This document shows positions 8,896-17,191 of a DNA stretch of 64,000 nt, piece after piece. Every line of letters begins with the position of its first letter. The first letter of the stretch is position 1. This DNA is from Desulfitobacterium metallireducens DSM 15288 (GTDB lineage Bacteria > Bacillota > Desulfitobacteriia > Desulfitobacteriales > Desulfitobacteriaceae): assembly GCF_000231405.2 (NCBI RefSeq), contig NZ_CP007032.1, positions 1,984,001 through 2,048,000 of the forward strand. Direction: 5' to 3'. The translations under genes and the position numbers were made by a program. The notes under the pieces were generated by a model. The model ran no database searches, was not told the DNA's origin, and worked only from the letters and a program-made list of their open reading frames with translations.

Positions 8896-8910
8896 GCAGT
8901 AAGTTACTGC
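8896..8910. repeat. Perfect 15-bp palindrome at the predicted spoVA start site
   Basis: GCAGTAA-G-TTACTGC is a perfect 7-bp inverted repeat around a single central base. It lies just downstream of the predicted -10 box of the spoVA promoter, so it covers the likely transcription start. It could be an operator for a forespore regulator; which one is unknown. Confidence 0.55.
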
Positions 8911-8911
8911 T

Positions 8912-8942
8912 TAGTATTTAACTCGAAATATTTATTTATTCA
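8912..8942 (-). promoter_or_regulatory. Sigma-G-type promoter of spoVAC-AD-AE-AF
   Basis: On the minus strand, TGAATA (8937-8942) and AATACTA (8912-8918) are separated by 18 bases. The sigma-G consensus is approximately TGMATA and CATACTA with 17-18 bases between, so only the first base of the -10 differs. Forespore sigma-G control is what is known for spoVA in Bacillus. Confidence 0.7.
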
Positions 8943-9003
8943 GAAATCATAAAAAGAGAATAGAAGATTATCTTACAAGAGAAATTTTCCTTTAAATCCT
9001 AGA

Positions 9004-9028
9004 AGGAAAAATCTGGATAACGTCGAAT
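9004..9028 (+). promoter_or_regulatory. Sigma-H-type promoter of spoIIAA-AB-sigF with overlapping Spo0A-like box
   Basis: AAGGAAAAA (9003-9011) matches the sigma-H -35 element and CGAAT (9024-9028) matches its -10, with about 12-13 bases between. CGTCGAA at 9021-9027 is one base from the Spo0A box TGTCGAA and overlaps the -10. This fits the known sigma-H/Spo0A control of spoIIA. Confidence 0.65.
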
Positions 9029-9063
9029 TGAATTCAGGAGAACATGGATAGGGAGGAACAGGT

Positions 9064-9408
9064 TTGCTCATGGATAAAAAAATAGAGCGTCAGACATTGA
9101 CCTTGTGTTTAGCAGGAGAGCTAGATATGAGAACTTCGGAAAATCTGCGCCAAGCCATCGATACAGAAATTGACCGTCGCGGAATACGAATCGTGATCCT
9201 GGACCTTCATGATGTTACCTTTGTCGATAGTTCTGGGTTAGGAGTGATACTCGGACGATACAAAAAACTTCTCCCACTGGGCGGAAAAATCTTAATCAAA
9301 CACGTACCCCCTCATATTTATAAAATTATGGAGCTATCCGGGTTACCGAAGATCATCCCCTTTGAAAGTGAATCTTCAGATGTAGGAAGGACGGGAAATG
9401 TTCAATGA
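9064..9408 (+). CDS. spoIIAA: SpoIIAA, anti-anti-sigma factor of sigma-F
   Basis: When dephosphorylated, SpoIIAA binds SpoIIAB and releases sigma-F in the forespore. The 114-residue protein has a STAS domain with the phosphorylation motif FVDSSGLGVILGRYK. A TTG start is chosen because GGAGG lies seven bases upstream; an in-frame ATG six bases further on would have a poor 13-nt spacing. Its stop overlaps the spoIIAB start by four bases, giving translational coupling. It is the first gene of the three-gene operon. Confidence 0.96.
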   Translation: MLMDKKIERQTLTLCLAGELDMRTSENLRQAIDTEIDRRGIRIVILDLHDVTFVDSSGLGVILGRYKKLLPLGGKILIKHVPPHIYKIMELSGLPKIIPFESESSDVGRTGNVQ

Positions 9409-9842
9409 ATAAAAATAGTTTAGCTCTCACCTTCTCTAGTATTGCCGAAAATGTTAGTATTGCACGCATGCTCATCGCTTCAATTGGTGCACAGCTTGAT
9501 CTTTCCCTCAATGATATTGAGGAGTTAAAAGTAGTTGTCTCTGAAGCAGTCTCAAATGCCATCATTCATGGTTATCAAAATGATCCGGACAAGCTCGTCA
9601 TACTTGAAATCGAATTTAATGACGAACTATTGCGAATTATTGTGCGTGATCAAGGATGTGGAATATTTGACGTAGAACAAGCGATGCAACCCGCCTATAG
9701 TTCTGATCCAGAGCGGATGGGCCTCGGCTTCGTCTTTATGCAATCTTTCATGGACGAACTAACCGTTGACTCTATTGTGGATCAAGGAACAACCGTAACT
9801 ATGGTCAAGGACCTGAACAAAAATCACCCCTCCTTGCATTAG
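9405..9842 (+). CDS. spoIIAB: SpoIIAB, anti-sigma-F factor and SpoIIAA kinase
   Basis: SpoIIAB holds sigma-F inactive in the predivisional cell and phosphorylates SpoIIAA. The 145-residue protein shows the GHKL ATP-binding boxes: SEAVSNAIIHGY (N box), RDQGCGI (G1) and MGLGFVFMQSFMDEL (G2). The start overlaps the end of spoIIAA (ATGA), as in Bacillus, and sigF follows after 12 nt. Confidence 0.96.
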   Translation: MNKNSLALTFSSIAENVSIARMLIASIGAQLDLSLNDIEELKVVVSEAVSNAIIHGYQNDPDKLVILEIEFNDELLRIIVRDQGCGIFDVEQAMQPAYSSDPERMGLGFVFMQSFMDELTVDSIVDQGTTVTMVKDLNKNHPSLH

Positions 9843-9854
9843 GAGGGCATTAAA

Positions 9855-10652
9855 ATGATTCAAAGATTAACTGAAATGAATCTTCCTCGCTTTCCTCTGC
9901 TTTCAGATGAAGAAATGATGCGCCTGTTACATGAAGCTCAGGAGGGTAATGAAGAAGCCCGAGAAAAATTGGTGAATTGCAACCTCAAATTGATTTTCAA
10001 CCTTGTTCAACGCTTCTCTCGCCGGGGATATGAATTAGAAGATCTCTTTCAAATTGGCACGATCGGCTTGATTAAGGCTATTGATAAATTTGATTTTAGC
10101 TATGGTGTGAAATTCTCAACCTATGCTGTTCCCATGATTATCGGCGAAATTCGACGCTTCCTTCGCGATGATCATCCGATTAAAGTCCCCCGATCTTATA
10201 AAGAACTTGTGTATAAGGTCAACCGAGCACGCGAACAACTGTCGGCCACCCTTGGTCGAGAACCTACCATTGGTGAAATTGCCGAAGAAATCGAAGTCGA
10301 ACGTGAAGACATTGTTTCCGCTCTTGAAGCGGTCCAAAGTCCAACTTCAATTCATGACACGCTTTACCAGGACGACTCTGACCCAATTTATGTCTTAGAT
10401 CAGCTTCCGTTGGATAAAGATCTGGAACCGAGTTGGTTTGAAAAAATCGCCCTCAATGAGGTTCTCGACAAGCTTTCCGAACGTGAAAAACACGTTATTT
10501 TAATGCGTTTCTTTGAAGATAAGACGCAAAGTGAAATTGCTGCCCAACTCCATCTCTCCCAAGTCCAAATCTCACGAATTGAGCGGGCAGCACTTCACCA
10601 TATCCGAGAACTCCTACAAGTTAATCCCTCAAAACCCAAAGACTCCTTGTAG
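9855..10652 (+). CDS. sigF: RNA polymerase sigma-F, early forespore
   Basis: This forespore-specific sigma factor has 265 residues. Region 2 carries DLFQIGTIGLIKAIDKFDF and KFSTYAVPMIIGEIRRFLRDD, the signature of the SigF/G/B group. Region 4 has ILMRFFEDKTQSEIAAQLHLSQVQISRIER cut by a clear helix-turn-helix. The start follows GGAGGGCATTAAA. The last 24 bases overlap the 3' end of the convergent dacF gene, so the two messages are complementary there. Confidence 0.96.
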   Translation: MIQRLTEMNLPRFPLLSDEEMMRLLHEAQEGNEEAREKLVNCNLKLIFNLVQRFSRRGYELEDLFQIGTIGLIKAIDKFDFSYGVKFSTYAVPMIIGEIRRFLRDDHPIKVPRSYKELVYKVNRAREQLSATLGREPTIGEIAEEIEVEREDIVSALEAVQSPTSIHDTLYQDDSDPIYVLDQLPLDKDLEPSWFEKIALNEVLDKLSEREKHVILMRFFEDKTQSEIAAQLHLSQVQISRIERAALHHIRELLQVNPSKPKDSL

Positions 10653-11789
10653 TGTCCGCGTCATTTGCTGATATAATCCTGCTTTAGCAATAGGTTTCTC
10701 GGCCACCAAGTTAACCTGGTTCAGAAGTTCATTTTCACGGTAAAGAAGGACTTCTCCCAATTTCTGTCCTTGTTGAACTGGAGCTTCTATGTCTGGGTTG
10801 AGTTTTGTCTCGACCCAGATATTTTTATCTTTACCTTTTTCAACAGTTACACCTAAGGCTTGTTCAGTTACTGCCACAACTTCACTTTCCGCTCCCTTAC
10901 GGACTTGAACAACACCCTGTTTTTGAGAAGCAGGTGCAAACTCTTTATGTGCATATTTGGCAAATCCATAATTATAGATTTTCATAGATTCGGCAAAATG
11001 CCCGCGCACTTGAGGAACGCCCATAACCACGGCAATCAGACGGAGTCCGTCTCGTTCTACCGTCGAAGCCAGACAATATTTTGCTTCGTTGGTCCAACCC
11101 GTCTTAAAACCATCTGCTCCCTGGTACCACCACAGCAGCTTATTCGTATTCCACAATTTAAACTTACCATCACGTATATCATATTCTTTAATCGCGGTTA
11201 ATTTTTTGACCAGCGGATATTTCAAGGCCGCTCGACCCATCAATGCTAGATCATAAGCACTCGTATAGTGTCCTTCAGCCGGTAATCCATAGGCATTCGC
11301 AAAATGCGTATTTTTACATCCCAAATCTTGAGCTTTTTTATTCATTTCATTAACAAAGGCTTCATGACTCCCACTAATATGCTCGGCAACTGCAACACAC
11401 GCATCATTGGCCGAACCTACAGCTATGGAAATCAACATTTCTTCAAGGGAAAAGGATTCACCCGGCTCTAAATAAATTTGTGAACCTCCTAAACTACAAG
11501 CATTTTCACTCGCTGTCACTTTATCGGTCAGTTTGACACGCCCTGACTCAACTGCATCCGCTGCAACAAGCATAGTCATAAGCTTTGTCACACTTGCAGG
11601 GGCAAGTTCTTTGTTCGCTTCCTTCTGATATAGAATCTGCCCTGATTCCGCATCCATTAAAATTGCGCTTGCGGCCTCGGTTTGTAATTCTGCCCCTTGT
11701 GCCGGTGCAGTTGCAGGCGCCGCCTGTACAACCCCTAGATTTCCTAATACCAGCGCTAAGGCTAATATTAACGTCAATCCTTTACGCAT
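10629..11789 (-). CDS. dacF: DacF-type D-alanyl-D-alanine carboxypeptidase
   Basis: A class A low-molecular-weight penicillin-binding protein that trims pentapeptide stems and helps set the cross-linking of spore peptidoglycan. The 386-residue protein has a signal peptide (LILALALVLGNLGVVQAAPA), the active-site PASVTKLM (SxxK), GSANDACVAVAEH (SxN) and FKTGWTNEAKY (KTG), and a C-terminal PBP5-type domain. In Bacillus dacF is upstream of and co-directional with spoIIA; here it is convergent with sigF and overlaps it by 24 bp. A sequence GGGAATAATA upstream (11830-11839, minus strand) resembles a sigma-F -10 element but lacks a clear -35. Confidence 0.92.
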   Translation of the reverse strand: MRKGLTLILALALVLGNLGVVQAAPATAPAQGAELQTEAASAILMDAESGQILYQKEANKELAPASVTKLMTMLVAADAVESGRVKLTDKVTASENACSLGGSQIYLEPGESFSLEEMLISIAVGSANDACVAVAEHISGSHEAFVNEMNKKAQDLGCKNTHFANAYGLPAEGHYTSAYDLALMGRAALKYPLVKKLTAIKEYDIRDGKFKLWNTNKLLWWYQGADGFKTGWTNEAKYCLASTVERDGLRLIAVVMGVPQVRGHFAESMKIYNYGFAKYAHKEFAPASQKQGVVQVRKGAESEVVAVTEQALGVTVEKGKDKNIWVETKLNPDIEAPVQQGQKLGEVLLYRENELLNQVNLVAEKPIAKAGLYQQMTRTLQGVFGF

Positions 11790-11851
11790 TTTTAACCCTC
11801 CTTGAGAACTTAATTTTGTACTTTTCTTCTATTATTCCCAGAAATCAAAAA

Positions 11852-11885
11852 AGCACTCAATTAAGTGTTCACTTAATTGAGTGCT
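11852..11885 (-). terminator. Terminator of the lytS-lytT operon
   Basis: Perfect 16-bp arms (11852-11867 and 11870-11885, starting AGCACTCAATTAAGTG) flank a 2-nt loop. On the minus strand the hairpin is followed by TTTTTT. It lies 15 nt after the lytT stop and separates that operon from dacF. Confidence 0.9.
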
Positions 11886-11899
11886 CAATTTTAACCCGA

Positions 11900-12721
11900 C
11901 TACAAACCCATACGTTGACGGAAGCTTTTAACATTCGTCCGGCTCACTGGAATTTCATAACGGTCTTTCATGATTAGATTATAGGTATTATTAAACCATG
12001 GCACGATGGATTCGATTTTATCCACGTTCGCCAGATAACTCTTATGAACTCGCAAAAAAGAAGGTCCAAGCATTCCTTCCAAGTCACTCAGAGTGTAATT
12101 GGTCAAATAACTTTTTTGCTCAGTCACAACCCTCACTAACCGTTCATCAATCGTAGCATAGAGAATATCCGAGCTCGGGATCAAATAGATTTTTCCATTC
12201 TCTTCAATCTTTAGTTTGTGGGCTGTGGGATTTAAAGAATGATATATCATGTCTAATTTTCTGAGATATTCTCCAGAAGTATCTTCATAATCCTTAATCT
12301 CTTGTGAATGTGGATCGTTTTCTTGCGTAATATCGCTTTCGGACAAGGAGTGCATGATTTCGTAGCTTCTATTTAAGCGAGTGATCGTTTCGTTCAATCG
12401 TTCCACATGAATGGGCTTAAGCAAATAGTCAATCGCATTAACTGCAAAAGCCTCAACTGCATACTGATCAAAAGCTGTCACAAATACAATAACAGGATTG
12501 GTTTTCTCCACGAACAATTGACGGGCGATGTCAATTCCAGAGGCATCAGGCATTTGAATATCCAAGAAAAGCACATCCGGATTAAGTTTCCTAACCTGCT
12601 CTAAGACTTCTTCTCCGCAGGCTGCTTCACCAATCACTTCAATTCCTTCGATTTGTTTTAGCAAATAATGGAGTTCATCTCGCGCTGGACGTTCATCATC
12701 AGCAATTAAGACTCTCATCAT
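11900..12721 (-). CDS. LytT-type response regulator (receiver plus LytTR DNA-binding domain)
   Basis: This 273-residue regulator has a receiver domain (VLIADDERPARDEL, the phospho-acceptor aspartate in VLFLDIQMPD, the conserved lysine in YLLKPI) and a C-terminal LytTR domain (LRVHKSYLANVDKIESI, EIPVSRTNVKSFR). LytTR proteins bind direct repeats upstream of genes for murein hydrolase regulators, sugar or pyruvate uptake and similar functions. The ATG at 12721 overlaps the lytS stop (TGATG), with GGAG upstream. No lrgAB or pyruvate carrier lies next to it, so the target is open. Confidence 0.9.
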   Translation of the reverse strand: MMRVLIADDERPARDELHYLLKQIEGIEVIGEAACGEEVLEQVRKLNPDVLFLDIQMPDASGIDIARQLFVEKTNPVIVFVTAFDQYAVEAFAVNAIDYLLKPIHVERLNETITRLNRSYEIMHSLSESDITQENDPHSQEIKDYEDTSGEYLRKLDMIYHSLNPTAHKLKIEENGKIYLIPSSDILYATIDERLVRVVTEQKSYLTNYTLSDLEGMLGPSFLRVHKSYLANVDKIESIVPWFNNTYNLIMKDRYEIPVSRTNVKSFRQRMGL

Positions 12722-14427
12722 CACATCTCCTTCAATTCACTCGAAAGATTTCTAGGGATCGTTAGGGTAACACAGGTTCCTTCTCCAACTGTGCTATCAA
12801 TGGAGAACTGAGCCTGATTATGATAGACATATTTTAATCTTTGGGCAACATTTTGAATTCCTATGCCGAGCCCAGTCGTGGATATCTTTACACCTTGTCG
12901 AATGAGTTCCAGCTTTTCCGGGGAAATTCCTACACCATTATCTTTGATTTGAATTACTAAATATTCAGGTTCGAGCCATGCTAAAATCCGAATAACTCCC
13001 TGTCCTTTACCTCGATAAACCCCATGTTTCAGTGCATTTTCCACAAGAGGTTGCAAGGTTAAGCCCGGTAAACGATAACTGAGAGCATCCTCTTCAACCT
13101 TCTCTTCCACCTGAAGGCGATCAGAAAAGCGAGCTTGTTCAATCGCTAAGTAAGATCGGATATGTTCACATTCTTCCTGAAGTGTTACAAATTTCTCGCC
13201 ACTTTGTAAGTTTTTACGAAAAAAGTCCCCCAGCTGAAAAAGAAGTTGGCGTGCCTTTTCAGAATCCGTTCGACAAAACGATACGATTGTGTTAATCGCA
13301 TTAAAAAGAAAATGGGGGTTAATTTGGGCCTGAAGAGCTCTGAGCTCCGCCTCAGTCACCAGTTGAGCACGCTCTTCCAACTCAGCCACCTCCAGTTGTG
13401 TAGAGAATAGCATTCCTAAACCTGCCCCGAATTCCCAATCAACCGGACTAATCTTTTGACCATGCTCTCGGTAAATCTTCAATGTTCCAATCACCCTATC
13501 CCCAACCCTTAGAGGAACAACTAAGGCAGCTGACAAAGGACAGTTCTTTTCCCTGCAGCCAATTTCCTCAGTAGTATCTGCCAGCATTAACTCACCTGAT
13601 TCTAAAGCGAGCCAAGTGGCTTGGGTTTGAATGATCGTTCCACTTTTATGATGATCTGATGCTTTTCCCACATGAGCCAGAATTTTTTCGCGATCGGTTA
13701 GGGCCACTGCCGCCATATCCGTTTGATCATAGATGATTTGTGCTACACGTAAAGCCGTGTTCTCGTTTAAGCCTGCTCGCAAGATGGTCAGCGTTTGGTT
13801 AGCAATTTTTAACGCTTTTTGGGCTTCTAAGGCGCCAATTTGCTCTTCTTCTAACGCTGTCTGAACGACTCCGATAAAGATAGCAATCCCAATTCCATTG
13901 ATAATAATCATAGGCAAGCCGATCACTTCTACCAAATCCCAAGCCTGCTCGAAAGGTCGTGTGAGTAACAAAATAACGAGCATCTGAAGAACTTCTGCTT
14001 CCATACCCGCCAACAAGGCTTGCTTCCAGCTCAAACGTTTACCCCCAAGTTTGCGGTGAATTAAACCCGCAAATAACCCCTCAAGGATTGTTGCGACTCC
14101 ACAGGAAAACGCAGTAAACCCTCCAAGTAAAGCGCGATGTCCTCCAGCGAGCAAACCTGCCCCAATTCCCATCAAAGGGCCACCCAATAAGCCTGCAGCA
14201 ACAACCCCGACGACACGTGAGTTGGCTAAGGCCCCCTTAATTTCAATTCCCGTATACGTCCCTGCAATCCCCATTGCTCCAAAAACAATAACCAGTAAAA
14301 TTTTATCTCTTTTACTCGCCTTATGGCGTAACGTCTTTTTAAAAATTTTAGTTTTACTGACAAGATAAGCTAGCGTTATAATTAAACTGGTATTTAAAGC
14401 CAAACGCTCAAAGAGGAGCCAGATCAT
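12721..14427 (-). CDS. LytS-type sensor histidine kinase
   Basis: The 568-residue kinase starts with a 5TM-LYT membrane sensor (about residues 1-200, rich in Gly and Ala, with NSRVVGVVAAGLLGGPLMGI). A GAF domain follows (to about residue 355), then a LytS-type phosphoacceptor domain (ELRALQAQINPHFLFNAINT) and the ATPase domain (PLVENALKHG, IKDNGVGI). The ATG at 14427 is preceded by GGAG at nine bases; an upstream TTG has no better site. It phosphorylates the downstream LytTR regulator. The signal is unknown; LytS homologues sense membrane potential or extracellular pyruvate. Confidence 0.9.
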   Translation of the reverse strand: MIWLLFERLALNTSLIITLAYLVSKTKIFKKTLRHKASKRDKILLVIVFGAMGIAGTYTGIEIKGALANSRVVGVVAAGLLGGPLMGIGAGLLAGGHRALLGGFTAFSCGVATILEGLFAGLIHRKLGGKRLSWKQALLAGMEAEVLQMLVILLLTRPFEQAWDLVEVIGLPMIIINGIGIAIFIGVVQTALEEEQIGALEAQKALKIANQTLTILRAGLNENTALRVAQIIYDQTDMAAVALTDREKILAHVGKASDHHKSGTIIQTQATWLALESGELMLADTTEEIGCREKNCPLSAALVVPLRVGDRVIGTLKIYREHGQKISPVDWEFGAGLGMLFSTQLEVAELEERAQLVTEAELRALQAQINPHFLFNAINTIVSFCRTDSEKARQLLFQLGDFFRKNLQSGEKFVTLQEECEHIRSYLAIEQARFSDRLQVEEKVEEDALSYRLPGLTLQPLVENALKHGVYRGKGQGVIRILAWLEPEYLVIQIKDNGVGISPEKLELIRQGVKISTTGLGIGIQNVAQRLKYVYHNQAQFSIDSTVGEGTCVTLTIPRNLSSELKEM

Positions 14428-14579
14428 TTTAAATTTCTCCAATCTTCCAATATAGCGTATTAAACTACATTTCTACTAGTGTCGTGTATCTACTATTGAG
14501 AATACCATTTTTTCTCGATTTGACAATCTTCTTCGCTAAATTAGTTAATTAGCTATGATCTGGTCTATTCATCTGTTTA

Positions 14580-14615
14580 TCGAACATTATTCAATTTGTA
14601 TTAGATAACGTTCGA
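14580..14615. repeat. Inverted repeat upstream of the FAD dehydrogenase
   Basis: TCGAACATTAT (14580-14590) and ATAACGTTCGA (14605-14615) form 11-bp arms with one mismatch around a 14-nt spacer. It ends just before a weak promoter-like pair (TTGCTT, 16 nt, TATAGT) and could be an operator for the 14702 gene. The rest of the 274-nt gap between lytS and this gene shows nothing else I can name. Confidence 0.35.
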
Positions 14616-14701
14616 AAAACATATTGCTTTTTTTAATGGTATGGGATATAGTTGTAACGTTTGTTCTTACGAAATGTTACTTCAGATGGAGGTTGAAGAG
14701 C

Positions 14702-16132
14702 TTGAAAAATTATGATGTCATCATCGTTGGAGCTGGACCTGCCGGTATTTTCACGGCTTATGAACTAACGACCCAGCATCCCGATCTTTCCATTCTTCTT
14801 GTCGATAAAGGCCGTAATATCTATAAACGCTATTGCCCAATTCTTAAAAAAACGCTCTCTAAATGTCCGCCGCCAACTGACCATAAAGAGTATGCTGGCT
14901 GTGTTCCTGCTTGTTCGATTACCAATGGTTTTGGAGGAGCTGGCGCATATTCTGACGGTAAATTTAATATTACAACAGAGTTTGGTGGCTGGATGACCGA
15001 ATATCTAGCCCCTTCTAAAGTACTAGACCTTATCCATTATGTTGACAAAATCAATTTACATCATGGAGCCACAGCTGAACTCACGGACCCAACGACGCCT
15101 ATGGTCAAAGAAATTGAGCGTCGCGGATTAGCCGCTGGTTTAAAACTTCTCAGAGCTCAAGTGCGTCATCTCGGTACAGAACAAAATCTTGAAATTATGA
15201 AAAGCATTTATGAAGAATTAAAACCTAAAATTGATATGGTCTTCGAAACAGAAATTACGGATCTTTTAACTGTAGAAGAGGCCGGTCAGCTCCGAATAAC
15301 GGGTATTCTCGATGAAGAAGGTCACGAGATTCATGCGCCTTATGTCGTTCTCGTTCCGGGCCGTGATGGTTCAGAATGGTTAACTCACGTTTTTAATAAG
15401 CACAACTTAGAAATGAACAGCAACCAGGTTGATGTTGGTGTTCGAGTCGAAACCTTAGATACCATTATGGAAGATATTAATGAAAATCTATATGAAGGAA
15501 AATTCGTTTATAGGACTTCCGTGGGGACCTCTGTCCGCAGTTTCTGCAGTAATCCCTCAGGCCATGTCGTTATCGAGAATCATAGTGGCGTCATGTTAGC
15601 CAATGGTCATGCTTTCAAGGATAAAAACTTAGGCAGCCATAATACAAACTTTGCTTTGCTGGTCTCGCATAATTTTTCATATCCCTTCAATAAGCCGAAT
15701 GAGTATGCGAAGGCTATTTCGCGCCTCGCGAACGACTTATCAAATGGGAGCGTCCTCCTGCAACGGTTTGGGGATATCCTGAAGGGGCGCCGCTCGACTG
15801 AGAAGAGAATTCGTGAAGGATTCATTGAGCCAACACTTAAAGAAGCAGTACCTGGAAACTTATGTCTTGCTTTACCTTACACCACGATGAAAAGCATTAT
15901 CGAGATGATCCAAGCTCTGGATCGAGTTACCCCAGGCATTGCTTCAGAGCATACCCTCCTCTATGGGGTTGAAGCAAAATTCTATTCTTCTCGACCCAAA
16001 CTCACAAGCACGTTTGAAACAGAAATTTCCGGACTCTATGCGGGTGGAGATGGAGCCGGAGTCACCCGGGGACTCGCTCAAGCCAGCGCCTGCGGAGTTG
16101 CCATTGCGCGGGACATTAGCTTGAAGTTTTGA
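14702..16132 (+). CDS. FAD-dependent dehydrogenase, COG2509-like
   Basis: The 476-residue flavoprotein has an N-terminal dinucleotide-binding fold (YDVIIVGAGPAGIFTAYEL), GGAGAYSDGKFN, and a C-terminal FAD-closing motif (GLYAGGDGAGVTRGLAQASA). Proteins of this type are uncharacterised oxidoreductases widespread in anaerobes. Cysteines at IYKRYCPI, LSKCPP and AGCVPACS near the N-terminus could hold a cofactor or be redox active. The start is a TTG with GGAGG nine bases upstream; an extra 26 upstream codons read hydrophobic but have no ribosome site. It is monocistronic, on the plus strand, ending at a shared terminator. No role in the adjacent island can be shown. Confidence 0.8.
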   Translation: MKNYDVIIVGAGPAGIFTAYELTTQHPDLSILLVDKGRNIYKRYCPILKKTLSKCPPPTDHKEYAGCVPACSITNGFGGAGAYSDGKFNITTEFGGWMTEYLAPSKVLDLIHYVDKINLHHGATAELTDPTTPMVKEIERRGLAAGLKLLRAQVRHLGTEQNLEIMKSIYEELKPKIDMVFETEITDLLTVEEAGQLRITGILDEEGHEIHAPYVVLVPGRDGSEWLTHVFNKHNLEMNSNQVDVGVRVETLDTIMEDINENLYEGKFVYRTSVGTSVRSFCSNPSGHVVIENHSGVMLANGHAFKDKNLGSHNTNFALLVSHNFSYPFNKPNEYAKAISRLANDLSNGSVLLQRFGDILKGRRSTEKRIREGFIEPTLKEAVPGNLCLALPYTTMKSIIEMIQALDRVTPGIASEHTLLYGVEAKFYSSRPKLTSTFETEISGLYAGGDGAGVTRGLAQASACGVAIARDISLKF

Positions 16133-16166
16133 AGTTATGGAACAAATCTCAAACTGTAATAAACAA

Positions 16167-16196
16167 AGACTGCCCTTATTTAATTAAGAGCAGTCT
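16167..16196. terminator. Bidirectional terminator between convergent genes
   Basis: AGACTGC (16167-16173) pairs with GCAGTCT (16190-16196); a further CTT/AAG pairing sits beyond one mismatch, with an AT-rich loop. It lies between the convergent FAD dehydrogenase and MBL hydrolase genes and marks the left border of the large island. Confidence 0.75.
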
Positions 16197-16210
16197 CTCT
16201 TTATCTCCAC

Positions 16211-17191
16211 TCATATTATATTAAGATCATAAAAAATCTTGCCGGCAATACTGTGTCTGACGATCTTCTCGTGTTGGGTTAAATGTTCAAGAAAAGCGAG
16301 GGTCTCTCCAATGGCTGAAAACTTTTCGAGCTTTGAGAAGTCCTCCCACTTTGTCCTAAGACTCCAATGCATTTGTGCAGCCGTTTCTTTTGGTGTCAAT
16401 TTCCCTTGGTTCAATAAATTTTCCGTTTCAACAAGGCGTTCCTCACAATGGGCTATGAGTTCTTCAATCCGTCTTCGATGATCCCGAATAATATTGAGAT
16501 GAGCAGTAAATAGATAATCCACGTCGAGCTCATAAACCTTCTTCAGACTATTGATATACTGGTTTAAAATGTCCTGATCAAAACCCCAAAAAACAACACT
16601 AGGACTAATATGCTCAAGGATATGATCTCCGCCAAAAAATAACCTGTGCTTCCTTTCATATAAACCAATATGTCCTGGGGTGTGGCCTGGTATACTCACG
16701 ACCTCAAACTCGTAATCCCCGACAAAGAATTTATCTCCTTCAATTAAATAATGAAATTGGATCGCCTCGGTCGAATTGTCACCAAACGCATGACCGCGAA
16801 CTGCCTCAATATCCTTATCCTCAGTTAAAACCTCGTATAATTCTTGCAAAGGCGATTTATTCTTTTGAGTATAAACAGAGTTAATTAACTCACCATCGAC
16901 CAAGCTGATGTAGACTTTTGCCCCTTTTTCCTGTAGATAGGAGGCCAAGCCGACATGATCCGGATGCATGTGAGTTAAAATAACATCGGTTTTGTTCAGA
17001 TCCACTTTAAGTTCTTGGATACTTTGAAGCATCGCATCTCTGCCTAAATCCGTATTAAAGCCGGTATCGATCATAAGATTTCTTTGATCTGACAAGATCA
17101 GATAACTATTGACCGCCTGCAGCGAAAATTTGGGCAGGGGAATTTCGTTTAAATAGATCTGCGGATAAACTTCGGTTAACAACGTCTTCAC
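16211..17191 (-). CDS. MBL-fold metallo-hydrolase
   Basis: A 326-residue metallo-beta-lactamase-fold hydrolase. The metal motif THMHPDHVG (HxHxDH) lies near residue 73, followed by SIPGHTPGHIGLYE and FFGGDHIL, which complete a dinuclear zinc or iron site. A helical C-terminal extension of about 100 residues resembles the MBL group often found next to acyl-CoA ligases. The GTG start overlaps the ligase stop by four bases, so it is the last gene of that operon. Thioester or lactone hydrolysis would fit the CoA pathway, for example to release product or rescue CoA, but this is inference. Confidence 0.8.
   Translation of the reverse strand: MKTLLTEVYPQIYLNEIPLPKFSLQAVNSYLILSDQRNLMIDTGFNTDLGRDAMLQSIQELKVDLNKTDVILTHMHPDHVGLASYLQEKGAKVYISLVDGELINSVYTQKNKSPLQELYEVLTEDKDIEAVRGHAFGDNSTEAIQFHYLIEGDKFFVGDYEFEVVSIPGHTPGHIGLYERKHRLFFGGDHILEHISPSVVFWGFDQDILNQYINSLKKVYELDVDYLFTAHLNIIRDHRRRIEELIAHCEERLVETENLLNQGKLTPKETAAQMHWSLRTKWEDFSKLEKFSAIGETLAFLEHLTQHEKIVRHSIAGKIFYDLNII

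Noticed and set aside
11900-14427. LytS/LytT as an autolysis (lrgAB) locus
   Set aside because: No lrgA or lrgB gene lies next to the pair, so that role is not supported here.
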